Part shown: piece after piece, positions 34,421-54,220 of the stretch | How positions within the stretch are numbered: the stretch's first letter is position 1 | Layout of the letters: every line of letters starts with the position of its first letter | DNA from: Glandiceps talaboti | Taxonomy: Eukaryota; Hemichordata; Enteropneusta; Spengelidae | Direction of reading: 5' to 3' | DNA: 64,000 nucleotides | Assembly: GCF_964340395.1 (NCBI RefSeq) | Contig: NC_135552.1 | Coordinates: 15,730,694-15,794,693 of the forward strand | The notes under the pieces: generated by a model | What the model was told of the DNA's origin: nothing | What the model saw: only the letters and a program-made list of their open reading frames with translations | Database searches by the model: none | Position numbers and translations under genes: made by a program

Positions 34421-36426
34421 GTCAAAATTTCAGCGACATGCTCCTATAGTATATAGCATACGTCGCGGTAGAAATGAATGTACTGTGTTGCATATAATAC
34501 ATGTACAAATAAGTAACTGGCCCAAGAGACGTTTTGGTAACGACTTGTTCAAAAGCCTATATCAAAACTCTGAATCGATATCCCGATATAATATAAAACT
34601 TTTCCATAATTCAGAAAGGCCGGAACATTTAAGAAGCCGTGCTTCTTTTACTGAAGAAAGTCAAAAGGAAGTAAATATACTAAGTTAGATCGGAGGATTT
34701 GTCTTTCTTTTAAAATGGAAACAAAACATGGACAAAAAAAGAGAAAGAAACAGATAACACCCCAACATCCTGCAATATAAACTTGATGGTATTTGCTATG
34801 ATGTAAAGTGGGGAACCAATGAATAGTCAAGACAAGCTGAAAGTTTCAAATCTTTGTTTTGTGAATGAAGAATACTGTTCACATTCGTTCAAAAATTGGC
34901 CACTTGTAGTGACTCCGCCAAACTTTGGCGATGCAGGTTCAAGTTCAGTTCAGCACCACCTATATATATGGTGATGCAGGCTCAATTTCAAGCTCGACTT
35001 CTCTGAGCTCCTGTCTTGACTCTCCAGGGCGTGGTCCAGATATCACTTGAAGCCACATGTCTGGTATTCCTAATCGAGTCTTGATTCCACATGGTTGTCA
35101 TATGGCCTGTCTTTTCTACATTTTCAGCTGAGTTTGTCTCCTCTATTGGTATAGGCACTAAGTTGCTGTCAGCAGTTTCCATAGCTAGCCATCGGTGCAG
35201 CTGTGTAGCCATTCACGCCGAAGTAGCTATTTCCTGGCAAGAGGCAGGCTGGAGACAACAAATACAAGAAAGATATAACCGTTAGGAGAAAAATACAGTG
35301 TGGTTATTGCAAGCATACACTACATAACAGGACGAAATGTCAAGCTTTGGACCTCCCAATATAAAAAAGGGCCACGAGTACAAATGAACCTGTTTAAATC
35401 GTTAGATCCCACCTCGATTTGATTTATATAACTGAATTAGAAGTGATAAATTCGCGGATTTATTTCTTCCCGCCCTTGGTAATCCCACTGTACATTATAT
35501 TAAGAACCCAGTGGTGATGTGTCTAGTGTGTAGTGACAAGTTAAATTCAAAGTACTGAACGACATAGTCGTAAATAAATAGCCCCGGTATCAACTTCCTG
35601 TGTGAGTCGAAGAACGACTTGTTTGTGTAGGGTTTAGCCAGGCTACATAGTTGAAACCACGAGGCTTAGTGGAGATGTCATTATGGACATTTTTATTTCA
35701 GCACAAGAGAACAGATGGTACTAAGTGATTTACCTTTCATCGCTGCCGCACAAGTACACCTTGGCAATTTAATTTTTTTTTTACCTTTTCATTAAAACTG
35801 GTCACATTTGAGAGTTGACATTTCACAGGTATTGAGTTAGGAAGAAAGTAGAGACAGTTTACTGAAATAATTCCAATTTATTTGGGAATTTGTAATTAAA
35901 CGTTTTCTCGCACTGCTATATACATAATGACGTCATAACGGAATAACAAGGCGGCACATTTTTTGAATAACACTTGAGCAAATGGATATTTGAATGTTTG
36001 AATTCATGGCAAGATAATTATAACAGTTTCAGTACCTTTGGTAATATGTGAGCAAATTTGTAAACTATACAAAATGGTCACAAGTTAACATTACAAAAGA
36101 ATTGAGATAACGGAAAAAAATGTATAGACTATAGCTAGGTGTGTCTTTTACATTGTACATGTTTGATGTTCAAAGGGTGTGTTAGGTACAAATGGTAAAG
36201 TTATGTTGACTATTAAACGTTGTCGTTTTCGCACTTTTTTAAATCAACAACTTATTGTATAAATCCAAAAATCGCAATGTAGATGTGGAGTTGTTGTGTT
36301 TAGAAGAGGTTCACCATAAAACGCATATTCTAAAATAGATTGAACTGTTTTTCTCACGTCTATGTGTCTGTCTATCTCTTTTCCCCTCTAAGTTTTATCT
36401 CGCTTCCTTTCACTCTGTGTGTGTGC

Positions 36427-36429
<3 letters not shown>

Positions 36430-36516
<87 letters not shown>
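36430..36516. repeat. (CT)n microsatellite
   Basis: About 43 CT units, pure. Confidence 0.97.
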
Positions 36517-36520
<4 letters not shown>

Positions 36521-36776
36521 TTGTCTAACTTCTGTTTCCTTCCCCCAACAAAACTTAACCAATAAATTGACAAAATGAAACGAAACTTTTAATTTCTTCG
36601 ATACACATTACTCATCGTACGTTGGCGGGAGAAGTAGCCACAATCCATTTGCCGTCGTCTCTTAATTTCTTTCGGTAATATTTGCAATGGTAGATAGATG
36701 GGAAAGAGACAGTCCCAAACGGCTATCCACACAGGATAGACACAGATAGAGTCGGAGACAGACATAGACAGCATGA

Positions 36777-43290
<6,514 letters not shown>

Positions 43291-43297
43291 GCGTAGT

Positions 43298-43392
43298 GTA
43301 TGTGTATGTGTATGTGTATGTATACATGTATGTACGTATGTGTGTATGTATGTATGTGTGTATGTATATATGTATGTATGTATGCATGTGTA
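43298..43392. repeat. Degenerate (GTAT)n/(GTGTAT)n microsatellite
   Basis: Mixed GTGTAT and GTAT units ending about 25 bp from the stop codon of the bHLH gene, thus within its presumed 3' UTR. Confidence 0.9.
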
Positions 43393-43417
43393 CGCTATGG
43401 TCTTTCGAACTTGAAAT

Positions 43418-44155
43418 TTACCATGAACAAATACCGCATTGTAATGCAGTCCTACCTTTCATATTCTCTTCATGGTGCTGTAGAACCGGTGCCATGTTTG
43501 TCAATTTACTGTTGTTATTAACGGCATTGTTTGTTTCACAGATATTGTTATTGACGCTATATTGCGTGTTAATTTCATAAGAATTAAATGTCATTTGCCA
43601 GTCTTGTGATTGAGGTGTGTTGGAATGATCGTTCATGAAGCAAATTTCAAAGTTGTCTTCTTTCTCTTTGATAGTTTTTACAACGTCGAGTTTCTCTTGT
43701 AATTCTGCTGGCAGGGTGTTGGCGTGTTTGTTCATTAAGTTCACAGCCGTTGATTTCGGCGACTGTACACTGTACTTATTTTCTTCGTCTTCTATTAAGA
43801 CCGTCGTGAGGTAAGCGATCCATTTCGTCGCCAGTCGTAGGATTTCGATTTTCGAGACTTCGTCTCGTGAAAGCACAGGCAAGATTTTGCGCAGTTCTAT
43901 AAATGCCATGTTGACCCCTTGAATACGTCGGCGTTCGCGGGCATTAGCTGCTCTCCGTTGACGACTTACACCAGTCAGGGCTCTTTTTCTCCTTTTTGGC
44001 TTTCGTTTTCGTTTCTTCGTCTCCTCTGTGGATCCAGGACTTCCATCGGTATCGGGTAGCACCTCGTCGGTGTCGCTTTCAAGCGCTATGTTCGTTTCGA
44101 GCCACTGAAAGGCGTCGACGAAAGAGAACTCATCATTACCTGTGATCCCAGACAT
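43418..44155 (-). CDS. Group-A bHLH transcription factor, single exon, 245 aa
   Basis: The bHLH domain is residues 65-120: basic region RQRRAANARERRR (Glu74 and Arg75 are the E-box-reading pair), helix 1 VNMAFIELRKILPVL, a short loop, and helix 2 SKIEILRLATKWIAYLTTVL. AFxELRK and EILRLA are TAL/NSCL-like; LRLATxxIAYL is Hand-like; the loop is one residue shorter than in TAL/NSCL/Hand and equals Twist. I cannot assign the family. A Lys/Arg block (47-58) is a likely nuclear signal. The N-terminus is acidic and the C-terminus Asn/Ser/Gln-rich and unrecognised. An in-frame TAG 18 nt upstream of the ATG fixes the start. No intron interrupts the frame. By class it should dimerise with an E-protein and bind E-boxes. 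Confidence 0.93.
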   Translation of the reverse strand: MSGITGNDEFSFVDAFQWLETNIALESDTDEVLPDTDGSPGSTEETKKRKRKPKRRKRALTGVSRQRRAANARERRRIQGVNMAFIELRKILPVLSRDEVSKIEILRLATKWIAYLTTVLIEDEENKYSVQSPKSTAVNLMNKHANTLPAELQEKLDVVKTIKEKEDNFEICFMNDHSNTPQSQDWQMTFNSYEINTQYSVNNNICETNNAVNNNSKLTNMAPVLQHHEENMKGRTALQCGICSW

Positions 44156-44595
44156 AGTGGCACCAGCGTTCTATTCATCGACCAATTGACGCACTTGAGT
44201 ATTACTGTTTGGGAAATCCCTCCACGCACGTCAACAGAACGGTGTCGGTTACACACGGTTCGTTTGTAAATCTGAAGTAAATATCTCCGATTGAATTTGA
44301 TTCGACTCTTCAAACGTAAAAAAAAAATAATCTGAGAAAATTTCGTTGGATGTCTTCAAACCGTTCAGAGTTTTTATCAGCACACTCACACACACACTGA
44401 CGCAATTAATCTTTGGGATCGAATCCGCCTTCAGTACGGGAGGATGTGACTGGCGGGCCTAGGCTCTGCTGTTTTCTATGCATATCACGCGGACTATTGA
44501 AACATACTTAAAGGAGGGTTGGATGTTTTCAACACGCCACATCTAGATCTTAGACTGCATCCATCACGCATGGAGCAACCACAACGAGGTGTCAG

Positions 44596-44625
44596 GATGA
44601 TTGACAACGGCAAATTAATTTAACA
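44596..44625. promoter_or_regulatory. PBX-type and homeobox-type sites upstream of the bHLH gene
   Basis: TGATTGACA at 44598-44606 matches the PBX half of the PBX/MEIS composite. AAATTAATTTAA follows within 10 bp. The cluster is about 440 bp upstream of the bHLH start codon. Motif match only. Confidence 0.3.
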
Positions 44626-44699
44626 AAACATTTGGATCTTTGATCAGCCAGCGTAACACGTCGGCCTTTGTTTCCACACGATGAATAACGACTCGTGTT

Positions 44700-47600
44700 T
44701 TAACCCAACGTCCTTTGAATATAGCCAGCTATTTGAATTATAGCATTACTCATTCTCCGCTCTATTCAAGTTTAGGAAGAGAATTAAAAGAGTTTCTAAC
44801 TAGACTTAGGAAACCCGTTCACCTAATATACATCCTGCAAAAAAGTTCCAAAAAAACGGCCAAGTTCCTTTCAAAATAATAACGTTCCTAATTTGGGAAC
44901 AACGTAACATGGGGGTTGTTTTTGATTGGAGATTGGTGGTGTCTTTTACATCATATCTCCTCCTCTTAATTCTATCTGAGTGTCCATCTGAAAGACTAAA
45001 GATAAGTTCCTATAAACAATCAACAACTCCCGTGACGTCACAAGTCTTCTCCTAGGTGTTCTATTCAAAGATAATGAGATTGGTTTCAAAGCCCCTTTTA
45101 TCAGCTATGGATTCCCTGACACCTTATCTTTGTCGAGATTACGCCACTTCTTTGTGAACGCACAATGCCGAGATATTGGGGTCAATAGAACCACATGCCA
45201 ATACTCAGCAAGTTGACAGTGCCGCCACATTTATTGCATAAAACTCACTAGACACACTGGCGCCGACGAAGACAGCTGTGCACTCGCTCATGCGTAGAGA
45301 GAAATGTCAGGCTGCTAGGATGCGTACTCGTGTTTCAAACTGAGGTGCTAACACTCAACTAATTGCCTCGAGACAAAACTCATTTTAATGGATGCTTTTA
45401 CCAAATTACGTTGTTCTCGTCAATGTGTACAAAAATGTCACAGTCCACCCATTTGGCAGGTTCGTTTCGATGACCCAAACTTAATGCGCTATGAAGTTAT
45501 TTCTTTACGAGAGAGAAAAAACGTATAAACAAATGATGACGAAGGCTATATTTGGAGAGACCGAATGGTTCCTAGTAGTAGCGCGGAGTTGTTATTAACT
45601 GGGTAACAATTTTGCTGTAAATAATGTCAGAACTCTAGGGATTGATTTAACCCCGGGGCAATAATCTGAAGTCGTGGTTGGGTACCAAGTGTGAAATCGC
45701 TGATTTCAAAAGAACGTCCCCACTGAGTTTTATGAGTGTTACGCCTCTGTTAAGAGTATTACATTTTGGCCCGTGGTAAAAAGATTCAGGCAGGGAGGAA
45801 TACACTTGACCTCGGTCATAGTAGTACACTATCAAGTTTGTTATTAAGTTCTTTTTACGACAACATATCACTGACAATCTATGGGTATAAGGTCTGCTGT
45901 ACTTTATTTATCAGCTACGTGTACAGATTGTTATCTATCCGATAGAAGAGACCCTATGTATTTGGGGGTACTGATAGCAAAGCAGCGAACTGAGATATGA
46001 GCTAGTGTGATCAAGTCGTGCAATCTGTACACCTGGGCAGAAAGAACGCTTCTTGTTGTTCGTTGACTGACGACTAACTGCAGCTACTATGATAGGTATG
46101 AAGTAAACTACCATAAATCATTTGGCGTCATCTCAGGTGTAAGACCCCAGGCGTTACGGTAACAAGGGCCTTGCCACGTAGTAATTCATCATCTTTAGTG
46201 AACGTGTCAACCGTACAAAATTAGGTGTCCGAGGTAGTCTTTTCATCGACGATATATACTGTGTTTTTTTTTCTTCTACAAGTGTAGCGTCTTCGTCACT
46301 CTTAGAACAATGAGAGGAAGACGAGAAAACGTCGTGGAGGGTTTATCTCTTGCTTGAAGTTCCATGGTGACGTCACCGGGATATAGAAATGTTGGCTTTG
46401 TAGAGAACTTCCGGTTTTTTTTACTTACCAACACTAGCTATGCAGAAACAAATCTACAAACGGTATAATCGCGAATTCGAATAACTTCTAATAGAGATGT
46501 TCTATAATATCCACGTTTTGCAATCGAGAATACTACATTCTCAGTCGTATGAAGCGCTATCTTAAAAAAAAAATTACAGTATACACAGTCGCTGTGTAGA
46601 AAAAGATGAAAGTGTAATGATCATATTTCTGTGTCGGTGAATAGAAAATTCCACTCACAACCCCTGATACCGTGCAGTGATGAAAAACGCCGGAGGACAT
46701 TTATGCGTCATGGAATGGTTTACTTGACAGCGGTAATTACTAATATTTTAAGCTTGGTTAATAGTAAATTCACATTCATTAGAGTTATTACGTGGACGGA
46801 CATACGTGAGCGGAAAGACATGGGAGAGTTGCTGATAGGGACAGACATGGGCCGTGATTAAAATATCACACACACATTACTCACGTATATAGCATTATAC
46901 TCTGTGTATAAAATTTGACAGCACAGACGAATGGTAAATGATACCGCCAGTTAAAATATCCGTTTTAGTCATTTGAACGTCCTTCACCCTATAATAGTCA
47001 CAGAATACATGAAATTAAACGAAGGGTGCTATTCTTAACTGTGAATATTTTTAAAGGGGCATAAGCTCAGTTTATTCCTTTTTCTTGAATATTTTTTTTC
47101 CCGTAATTAAATGATACTCACAGTATTCTACATTACTTAACTATCACTTGTATAGTTTGTTATACACTTATGCAAACGTCTAGCAAAATTAAAACCCTAC
47201 TATTTGCCCACAACTGTTCTATCAACGGCGCCAAAAGATGATTTTTCAATGCCGAAGGCCACGGAGGGATGCACCGACATCACTAATGCACTAGCCTAAT
47301 AGTGTATTTTAGTTCAATCAAAATTACGAAATTTACTCAAGTATGAATAATGAATCATTAATTTTACATTCTTGCTAGCTGGTGCATTGTGGTCTTCAGT
47401 TTGATATATCTGTATGAAAACAGAACATATTCAACTTGAGTTCACGTTAATTAAGACATATACATGCCAATATCCGGCAGAGGTCGTCGACTGCAGTCTG
47501 TCAGAAAATCGTTCAAAAGCCAAGTCGACGTTCGTTGCACACTTAGCAAATTTTTAAAAGGAATGAATGATGCATTTCCAGATGAAATTTTTTCCTAACA

Positions 47601-50530
47601 TTACAACCGACAGTGTTCTATTTCGTTCTTTCTTATTCATTCTGAGGAGATATTTTTTTCGAAAACTTTTCCTTTTTTTCATAACATTACAACCGATAGC
47701 ATTCTATTTCGTTCCTTCTTATTCATTCCGAGAAGATATTTTGCGAGGATTTACAAATGACTGTACATAGTCACGTAGTGCGTCATACGGCCTTCAATCT
47801 CAGAACACATCAATAGAAAAGGGCTGGTCACACCTGCTTACAGTTTCCTGTGCAATGCCACTTTTAATACCGTTGTGGAGTGAGGGCGCCGGGTACACTG
47901 ACTATTTCCGTAGTTGCGTGCAGCTGAGTAATAAAAACTATTAGTCGTGCAACCATCTTTTTTTTCAAAAAACATTTCCTTTGAACCCAAAACCTAGCGT
48001 GGTTAGTTTTACAATCAGTTTGAACTGTGGTGTTGGTTTCTTTTATGTATTTCTGACATAGTTCAAACTGTTACTCACGACATGCTTTGAGACGAACAAT
48101 TTGTCCAAGTCAGATAGACGTACTCGCTTTGCGGCGAGTCACTTTGAAGGGTCTGCGAGATAACTTTGTGACAGGAACCGACAGAGGGCGCTGTTATGCT
48201 GGCAGTATGGAGCGTCAATGAGTAGTATCCAAGATTGGCAGTGCCATATACATTACTGAACGGGTAATCATTACTTATATTGCGTAGAAACGTTCTACAA
48301 GTATAAATCACGATCCTGCTAAAATATTAAAGTATTACTTATCATGTCTAGCTATTGACGTCATGTCTAAAGTTTTATTTTGTTGTGGAAATTTTACGTA
48401 ATTATTCGGTTGAAATTTGGAAAAAAGTTTCTTAAAATGACGAAGATCGTGTCTAGAACTTGAAAATACGTAAATGAATCACTTGTTATGCTACACTGGT
48501 TCCCATGGTAATAACCACATGTGGTTGATATTATTGAAATATTGTTAAATCAAAGTCTTAAAGATAAAATTAAATGAGAAGCAATTCCCGTTTATATCGT
48601 GCGTTCTTTCACGTCGTGGGGGTAGCGATTGGTTACCATGGTTACATAAAGCGGACCAGCGGCTAGACCTTTCAGACTAAGGTAGCACAAAAGTATGCAG
48701 AAACGTTAGCGAACAAGCACTTTCTTAGAACGGAAATATATTCGATCTGTTCTGGTTGTTTTAGCTAATTCACTATTAGACACCACCTTGAAGCAAAATA
48801 CCACAAATTTTACTTTACTGATTAAATTCTAATAAAAAAAACAACCATCATACTATAACCAAACTTTGAAATAAATTATGAATATATCAAATGATTTATA
48901 AAGAGCTTCGTTAATGGAGTATGGATCGCATTTACAAGTTCAAGTTCGGTTCCGTGCCATTCATTGTAATGTATATATGTAGTTATTTACAGAATAAGTT
49001 TTATTGTAGCCACGCTTTTGACCTCTTTGGTGTATTCAACTGATCTGTATGGGTAAAAGAGTGAAATTCATCGCTAACACAGGTCCTAAAGGTAGTTTTT
49101 AGTTCAAATTGTGTTTCGTGCCATTTCACATATGTAGTCATGTATATATGGCTTGCCAGTTAGAATCCATGGAATGTTGTTATTCAATCTGAGATTGCAA
49201 GTTCAGTTGTGAGGAAATAGTTTGTTGTCAGAAGTTAACGATAAATAACTGCCTGCATATCGCGCACTTCCCCCTTTTCAAATCTTCTGTGAAATATTTC
49301 GTCTACCAAGGGGTCAACCCTACGACACATTGTGTTTTGATTTACATAAAAAATAATGACGAACACATTGCTTGTGGAAAGAAATATATTTTCTTCTCGT
49401 TTCCTTTCCCTCGAGAAAACATCACGCCATTTTTATATTTCACTTGTCTTGCATCATCTAGTCATTGCTAGCACTCGAGTCTGAGATCTATATGTAATTC
49501 GACGAGGTTTTAATTTTGAAATTTTGATAATAATTTTCTTCAGATTGTTTTTGTAGTGACAATCCCATCGAAATTTTCTGCTGACCTGAATTATTTTTCA
49601 TACTACAAACCGTCTATAAACCATTTGTTCCCGATTTTCAACAAACTCCTGCAACTTTGAAAACATATGTAGATCTGCCAGGAATTTAACAATTGTTAAT
49701 TAATATCCGAATATTCAAGTCCTCTCCAATTCCAGTATTCTAGCGCCCTCTAGCAGTTTAGCCATGGGTGATATACTATAGTATGTCACTCTCCGTCAAA
49801 TATTTGCAAGCCATACGTTATAATTTGTTTTTTTTTCTCACTTTCCTTAATTTATCAATTAGCGAGTTCCAACAGATCACAGTGGTATCGGTCAACACTG
49901 TATTTTAATGCCATTTTTTTTTCAATTTCTGGTAGTATTATATTGAAAAATTATATTTTTTTATTTTTCATGATGGTTGCTAGTCTTTGTAGAATTATGA
50001 TCCTAAACAAACTAAGACTTCATACAATACTACCATGGCCGAGGAGTACAACCTCTCGCCAATGTTCGAGTCGGTTCTCTTAATGTGATGCTTGTATTCC
50101 ACCAATTTTCCCCACTCTGGTATGTATTCCAGCAGTGTACTACAGTATTTTGGAGAGGTTTGTGAGCGTCAAGAGGCCTATGCATTCCATTACAGCCACT
50201 ATCGTAGAGGGCGCCAAAACAATTGCATATGGCTAAAAGCGCCCAGTATTGGGTTCGATGTTTGAAGACGAGCTATATCGAAGCTTGTTGAGCTATGAAC
50301 ACAGTTTCCATGCCAACAACATGTACGTTATCATTGGTCACGAAAGTGGTATTAATGCCAGACGGTAAAATATCATTTTGAATTGTACCGACTATGATTA
50401 AAGGCGACAACAACTTACAATGTAACATAGCATACAACTTTTATCATACGAAAAAGTGAATAAAACGTTATGAGGAACTTTAGATTTATGTATCTGATGT
50501 GAAATAATCTAGAAGTTGTCTGTGGTTTCG
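44700..50530. other. Gene-free stretch with one tandem duplication
   Basis: I see no gene here. The only structured item is an 86-bp period duplication at 47597-47743. Short ORFs are uninformative. Confidence 0.6.
47597..47743 (+). repeat. 86-bp tandem duplication
   Basis: AACATTACAACCGA at 47597 and again at 47683, each followed by TCTATTTCGTTC.TTCTTATTC and GA.ATATTTT. The copies differ at a few sites. Confidence 0.85.
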
Positions 50531-50535
50531 ATTCT

Positions 50536-50540
<5 letters not shown>

Positions 50541-50621
<81 letters not shown>
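50541..50621. repeat. (CT)n microsatellite
   Basis: About 40 CT units after a poly(C) run. Confidence 0.97.
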
Positions 50622-50623
<2 letters not shown>

Positions 50624-51848
50624 GTCGTGGAGAGATCGATCGAAGACAATCGAAATCACGGATAGCTTCTAGTCCAGATGTGATCGGAAATTGTAAATCA
50701 TGTATAGTACCAACAATCTCATTGTAAGATCGTCTCGAAATCTTAGACTTAGCTTTAACGTATGTGGGTACAAGTTACGTATGACAGCCGTGAAGACTTC
50801 GAAATCTCAACGTGGCGTTACTCGGCACATAAAAGGAGTCCCACGTTTATACATGTACAAATAAATACAATGCACCGAATTACAAACCACTGGTGGGTGT
50901 TGCCATCACTGCATTTTGTAGAAAATTAAAAAAGAAAATGTTTAATATGGCCAACAAAAGTATCATTGCAATTTTTCTAAATAGTTTTCATTGTATGATG
51001 TTTTAACAGACACACGATTCGTTTTGAAGTTACAGTGTTTCGTTTGGGAATTGAAATCTAACATCTAGACAGATTGAATTACTCGAGGTTTATCAAGTTT
51101 CATATGGTTTCATAACCGTAGTACCAAGCGTCATTTGAGAGAAATTCTTTCTTTATTTGCTGTATTACACACATTTAAGCCTAAAGCGTTATTTAGTCAA
51201 AGTTGTCTATATACTTAAAATCCTTTACAGACCTAAGAATTGGCAGCAGCAAAGTCTCGTTTCAATATATTTTTTTTACAATTATGTTAACTTTTTGCTT
51301 TTACATTAATAAACCAATCGCATGATTCAGACCAGTTATGAACGTAGGTCTGGCATTTAACGTAGTATTTACAGTAAGATATATGCCTCCATTTTCAAAA
51401 AGTTTGCTTACCAGTAAATTGAAATGATATTCATCCCGGTTGCCATTCGAAAGTAGTCCTGGGACTTCGCTATCTGACTCTATCTTATTGGGCTTGACAG
51501 CTGACATTGTTTAGCTAGATATAGCCAAGTCTCTGGGATATTCAAGGGGAAAAACAAAAAAATTTGTGAAGGGTACTTTTTGAATTCTATGGTAAGAGGC
51601 AAATCAATATTGATGTACGTAAATAATGTATATTTATAACCATTCCATTGGTGTGATGTGCATAGGTTGTTTTTATCTGTTCAGTGTTTCCATGGATATT
51701 TCACTGCGTACCTGGAAACGTGGAATACGTTTACGAAGTGTAAACAAGCACACACATCAATGAATGAATTGATAATCAAACAAAAAGTGAATAGACTTTA
51801 TGTGATGTATGTACATTTATTGTATGTATTCAATTGAACACAAATGCT

Positions 51849-51915
51849 TCATTTGTCATGTTTTCTTGCCAATGTCACTTCTTGTGTACACGGCTTAATA
51901 AATAAATAAATAAAC
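51849..51915 (+). mobile_element. LINE 3' end fragment with (ATAA)n tail
   Basis: TTGCCAATGTCACTTCTTGT, then GTACACGGCTTAATAA, is almost identical to the 3' end of the 19815-20119 fragment, and is followed by (ATAA)n. It is a severely 5'-truncated insertion whose tail runs straight into a long tetranucleotide array. Confidence 0.7.
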
Positions 51916-51916
51916 A

Positions 51917-52070
51917 TATATGTATGCATGCATGTATGTATGTATGCATGCATGCATGCATGCATGTATGTATGTATGTATGTATGTATGTATGTATGTA
52001 TGTATGTATGTATGTATGTATGTATGTATGTATGTATGTATGTATGTATGTATGTATGTATGTATGTATG

Positions 52071-52101
<31 letters not shown>

Positions 52102-52453
52102 GTATGTATTAATGTATGTATGTATGTATGTATGTATGTATGTATGTATGTATGTATGTATGTATGTACATGTATGTATGTATGTATGTATGTATGTATG
52201 TATGTATGTATGTATGTATGTATGTATGTATGTATGTATGTATGTATGTGTGTGAGCTTGCGTGCGTGCATGCATGCACATACAGATGTACACATATATG
52301 AATACACACACACACAAACAAACACAAACACACACATGTATATATAATATAGATATACATACATACATACATACATACACACATAAATACATACATATAT
52401 ACATATGTATATATATGCATATATTATATATAATATATATATATATATAAACA

Positions 52454-52541
<88 letters not shown>
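51917..52541. repeat. Very long (GTAT)n, (CATA)n and (TA)n compound array
   Basis: (GTAT)n from about 51921 to 52250, CA/GT-rich mixed motifs to 52400, then (TA)n to 52540. Confidence 0.97.
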
Positions 52542-52546
52542 TATGG

Positions 52547-52613
52547 TAGTACTGGAACTCTTTCTTGGTTGTAACTCCGAGTTACAACCAAGAAAGAGTT
52601 CCAGTACTACCAA
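52547..52613. repeat. Perfect 33-bp palindrome with 1-nt centre
   Basis: GGTAGTACTGGAACTCTTTC and onward is exactly mirrored around one C by GAAAGAGTTCCAGTACTACC. It follows directly after the (TA)n array, and a shorter (TA)n lies at 52676-52697. Confidence 0.9.
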
Positions 52614-52719
52614 AACTATTACGCTCTGCCACTGCGGTATAGAGCACTGTCTTAGCAAATTGATACTCACCGAGTTATATATATATATATATATATAAAC
52701 ACACAAAAAAAACCTGAAT

Positions 52720-52790
52720 GGTGTCAACAAAACTAAGCTCAAAAGTTTTATGTTCGCCCTGTCAACAGAGCATTATCAGGCCCAGGTCAT
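52720..52790 (-). mobile_element. Possible Penelope-like element 3' fragment
   Basis: On the - strand CCTGATAATGCTCTGTTGAC, then AGGGCGAAC, resembles the 'CCTGA..A.G......GCGAAAC' block common near the 3' end of Penelope-like retroelements. Weak, single-motif evidence. Confidence 0.25.
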
Positions 52791-53599
52791 ATCATTTCAC
52801 GAATAAGTGTTTGTCATGAAAACTAGTTTATAGAAACTGTGCAAATACATAATTCATAACTTATAATCAAAGGCGTACCCTTTTAAAATAATACTTTCAT
52901 TTGACCAGAGCAGTGAAGTGAAAATAAAATAAACAATAACATGATATGCCCACACTCGTATTCTAGGTGCACACGTGTAGACAACTGATCTCCGACGATT
53001 TGTAACTACATGCATGTATATGATACGTTACACTGAGATTCCTTCACAACGTAAGCTGGATGCGGTGACGTCACTAGGACCCAGAAATGTACCGACTTGT
53101 CGATGTTTCACCTTTCCCATGAATTCCTAATCCCGCGGGGGCGATAGAGATCAGACATTGGGTTGTGACGTCACATCTGTTCTGACATCAAATTACACCT
53201 AAACAAACAAGAAAGGTTCACCGTACACGCCCTCGTCAAATCCCAATGGATTAGATTTTAGTCCATATATTAAAGAAACCCCTAAGACTTTAAATCCACG
53301 GGACTTACACAGGATAATATTTATTTTATTTGATCTCGCAGTGAACCAAATTAATTTTTGTGAAGACAAAATTTTACTTCTTAACAATATCCAATGCTTA
53401 AAAGCTGAGTGAATTTCAAGTGAAGGCTCCGGGGTATGACCGATGCAGGCAAAGTACATGTATAACCGCAGCTGCACAGCTTCGCTCACACCTGGGTATA
53501 CATCAAGTTGCAGAAGGTTTATTTTTATTTACATTAGCAGCAGGTCCTTTGTTGATAGAGTATTGGATGTTCAGCTTGATTACAATACCGTCAAACATC

Positions 53600-53770
53600 A
53601 AAGAGAAACCGAGCGCCGGGCTGCCGGCTTCACGCCCGTCAACGCTAGCCGGTTGTAATTAGAGGACGTTCAATTTGCATGCCGAACGATCAAGAATTCA
53701 TGTTGCAGATCTGTTCATTAAAAGTTTCCGCACACACGCAGCGTGGGTGATTGACAGGCCAAGTTCAAAC
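53600..53770. promoter_or_regulatory. GC-rich pocket with PBX/MEIS composite site
   Basis: TGATTGACAG at 53748-53757 is the exact PBX:MEIS/PREP consensus. A TAATTA-type site and TTTGCATG lie within 100 bp, in a pocket less AT-rich than its surroundings. Possibly an enhancer; unproven. Confidence 0.3.
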
Positions 53771-54136
53771 AAAGTTAAATAATAAAATATATATCGGATT
53801 TAGAAACAGATTTAATATTATGCCTTACTTAAAAAAAAAACTTTTAGCAGAGCATACATTATTGACTCCAACAGAATGTTCCTTTCTTCACCTCCTCATT
53901 TCAAAGAGCGACAAATAATTCAAACTGATATATTTGGATGTCGTGATGAAATTGATGACAACTTGTCGTGAAATTGACACCTTGGAAACTAATGAGATTC
54001 TGAAGGAGACACAAATGACAATATTTCACCGTTTTATGAAAAGAAAGTGAAGCTGATTGAACATTCAAGGTACTGCCACGTGACATGGAATGCTTACACG
54101 TTTATTGTCGATGTCTTGACGCCGTTAATACTTCTG

Positions 54137-54220
54137 ATTCTCGCAAACCAGAGCTGTTGTTTCTTAAACGACACTTTGGCCTTGGATGGTGCCGTAAAAG
54201 AGGCTGTGGTTTACGACGAT
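54137..54220 (+). repeat. Dispersed repeat R3, copy 2
   Basis: Same family as 29234-29325, with ATTCTCGCAAACCAGAGCTG at the left and AAAGAGGCTGTGGTTTACG at the right. Confidence 0.65.

Noticed and set aside
34988-35212. 74-residue - strand frame with mixed, non-repeat composition
   Set aside because: Looks more protein-like than most short frames here, but I find no family signature or splice partner. It has an in-frame stop directly before the ATG.
51849-52742. 297-residue open frame on the - strand, the longest in the window
   Set aside because: Made of (CATA)n, (TA)n, a palindrome and a LINE 3' end; not a gene.
53199-53489. 96-residue - strand frame
   Set aside because: No ATG start in good context and no family resemblance; likely chance.
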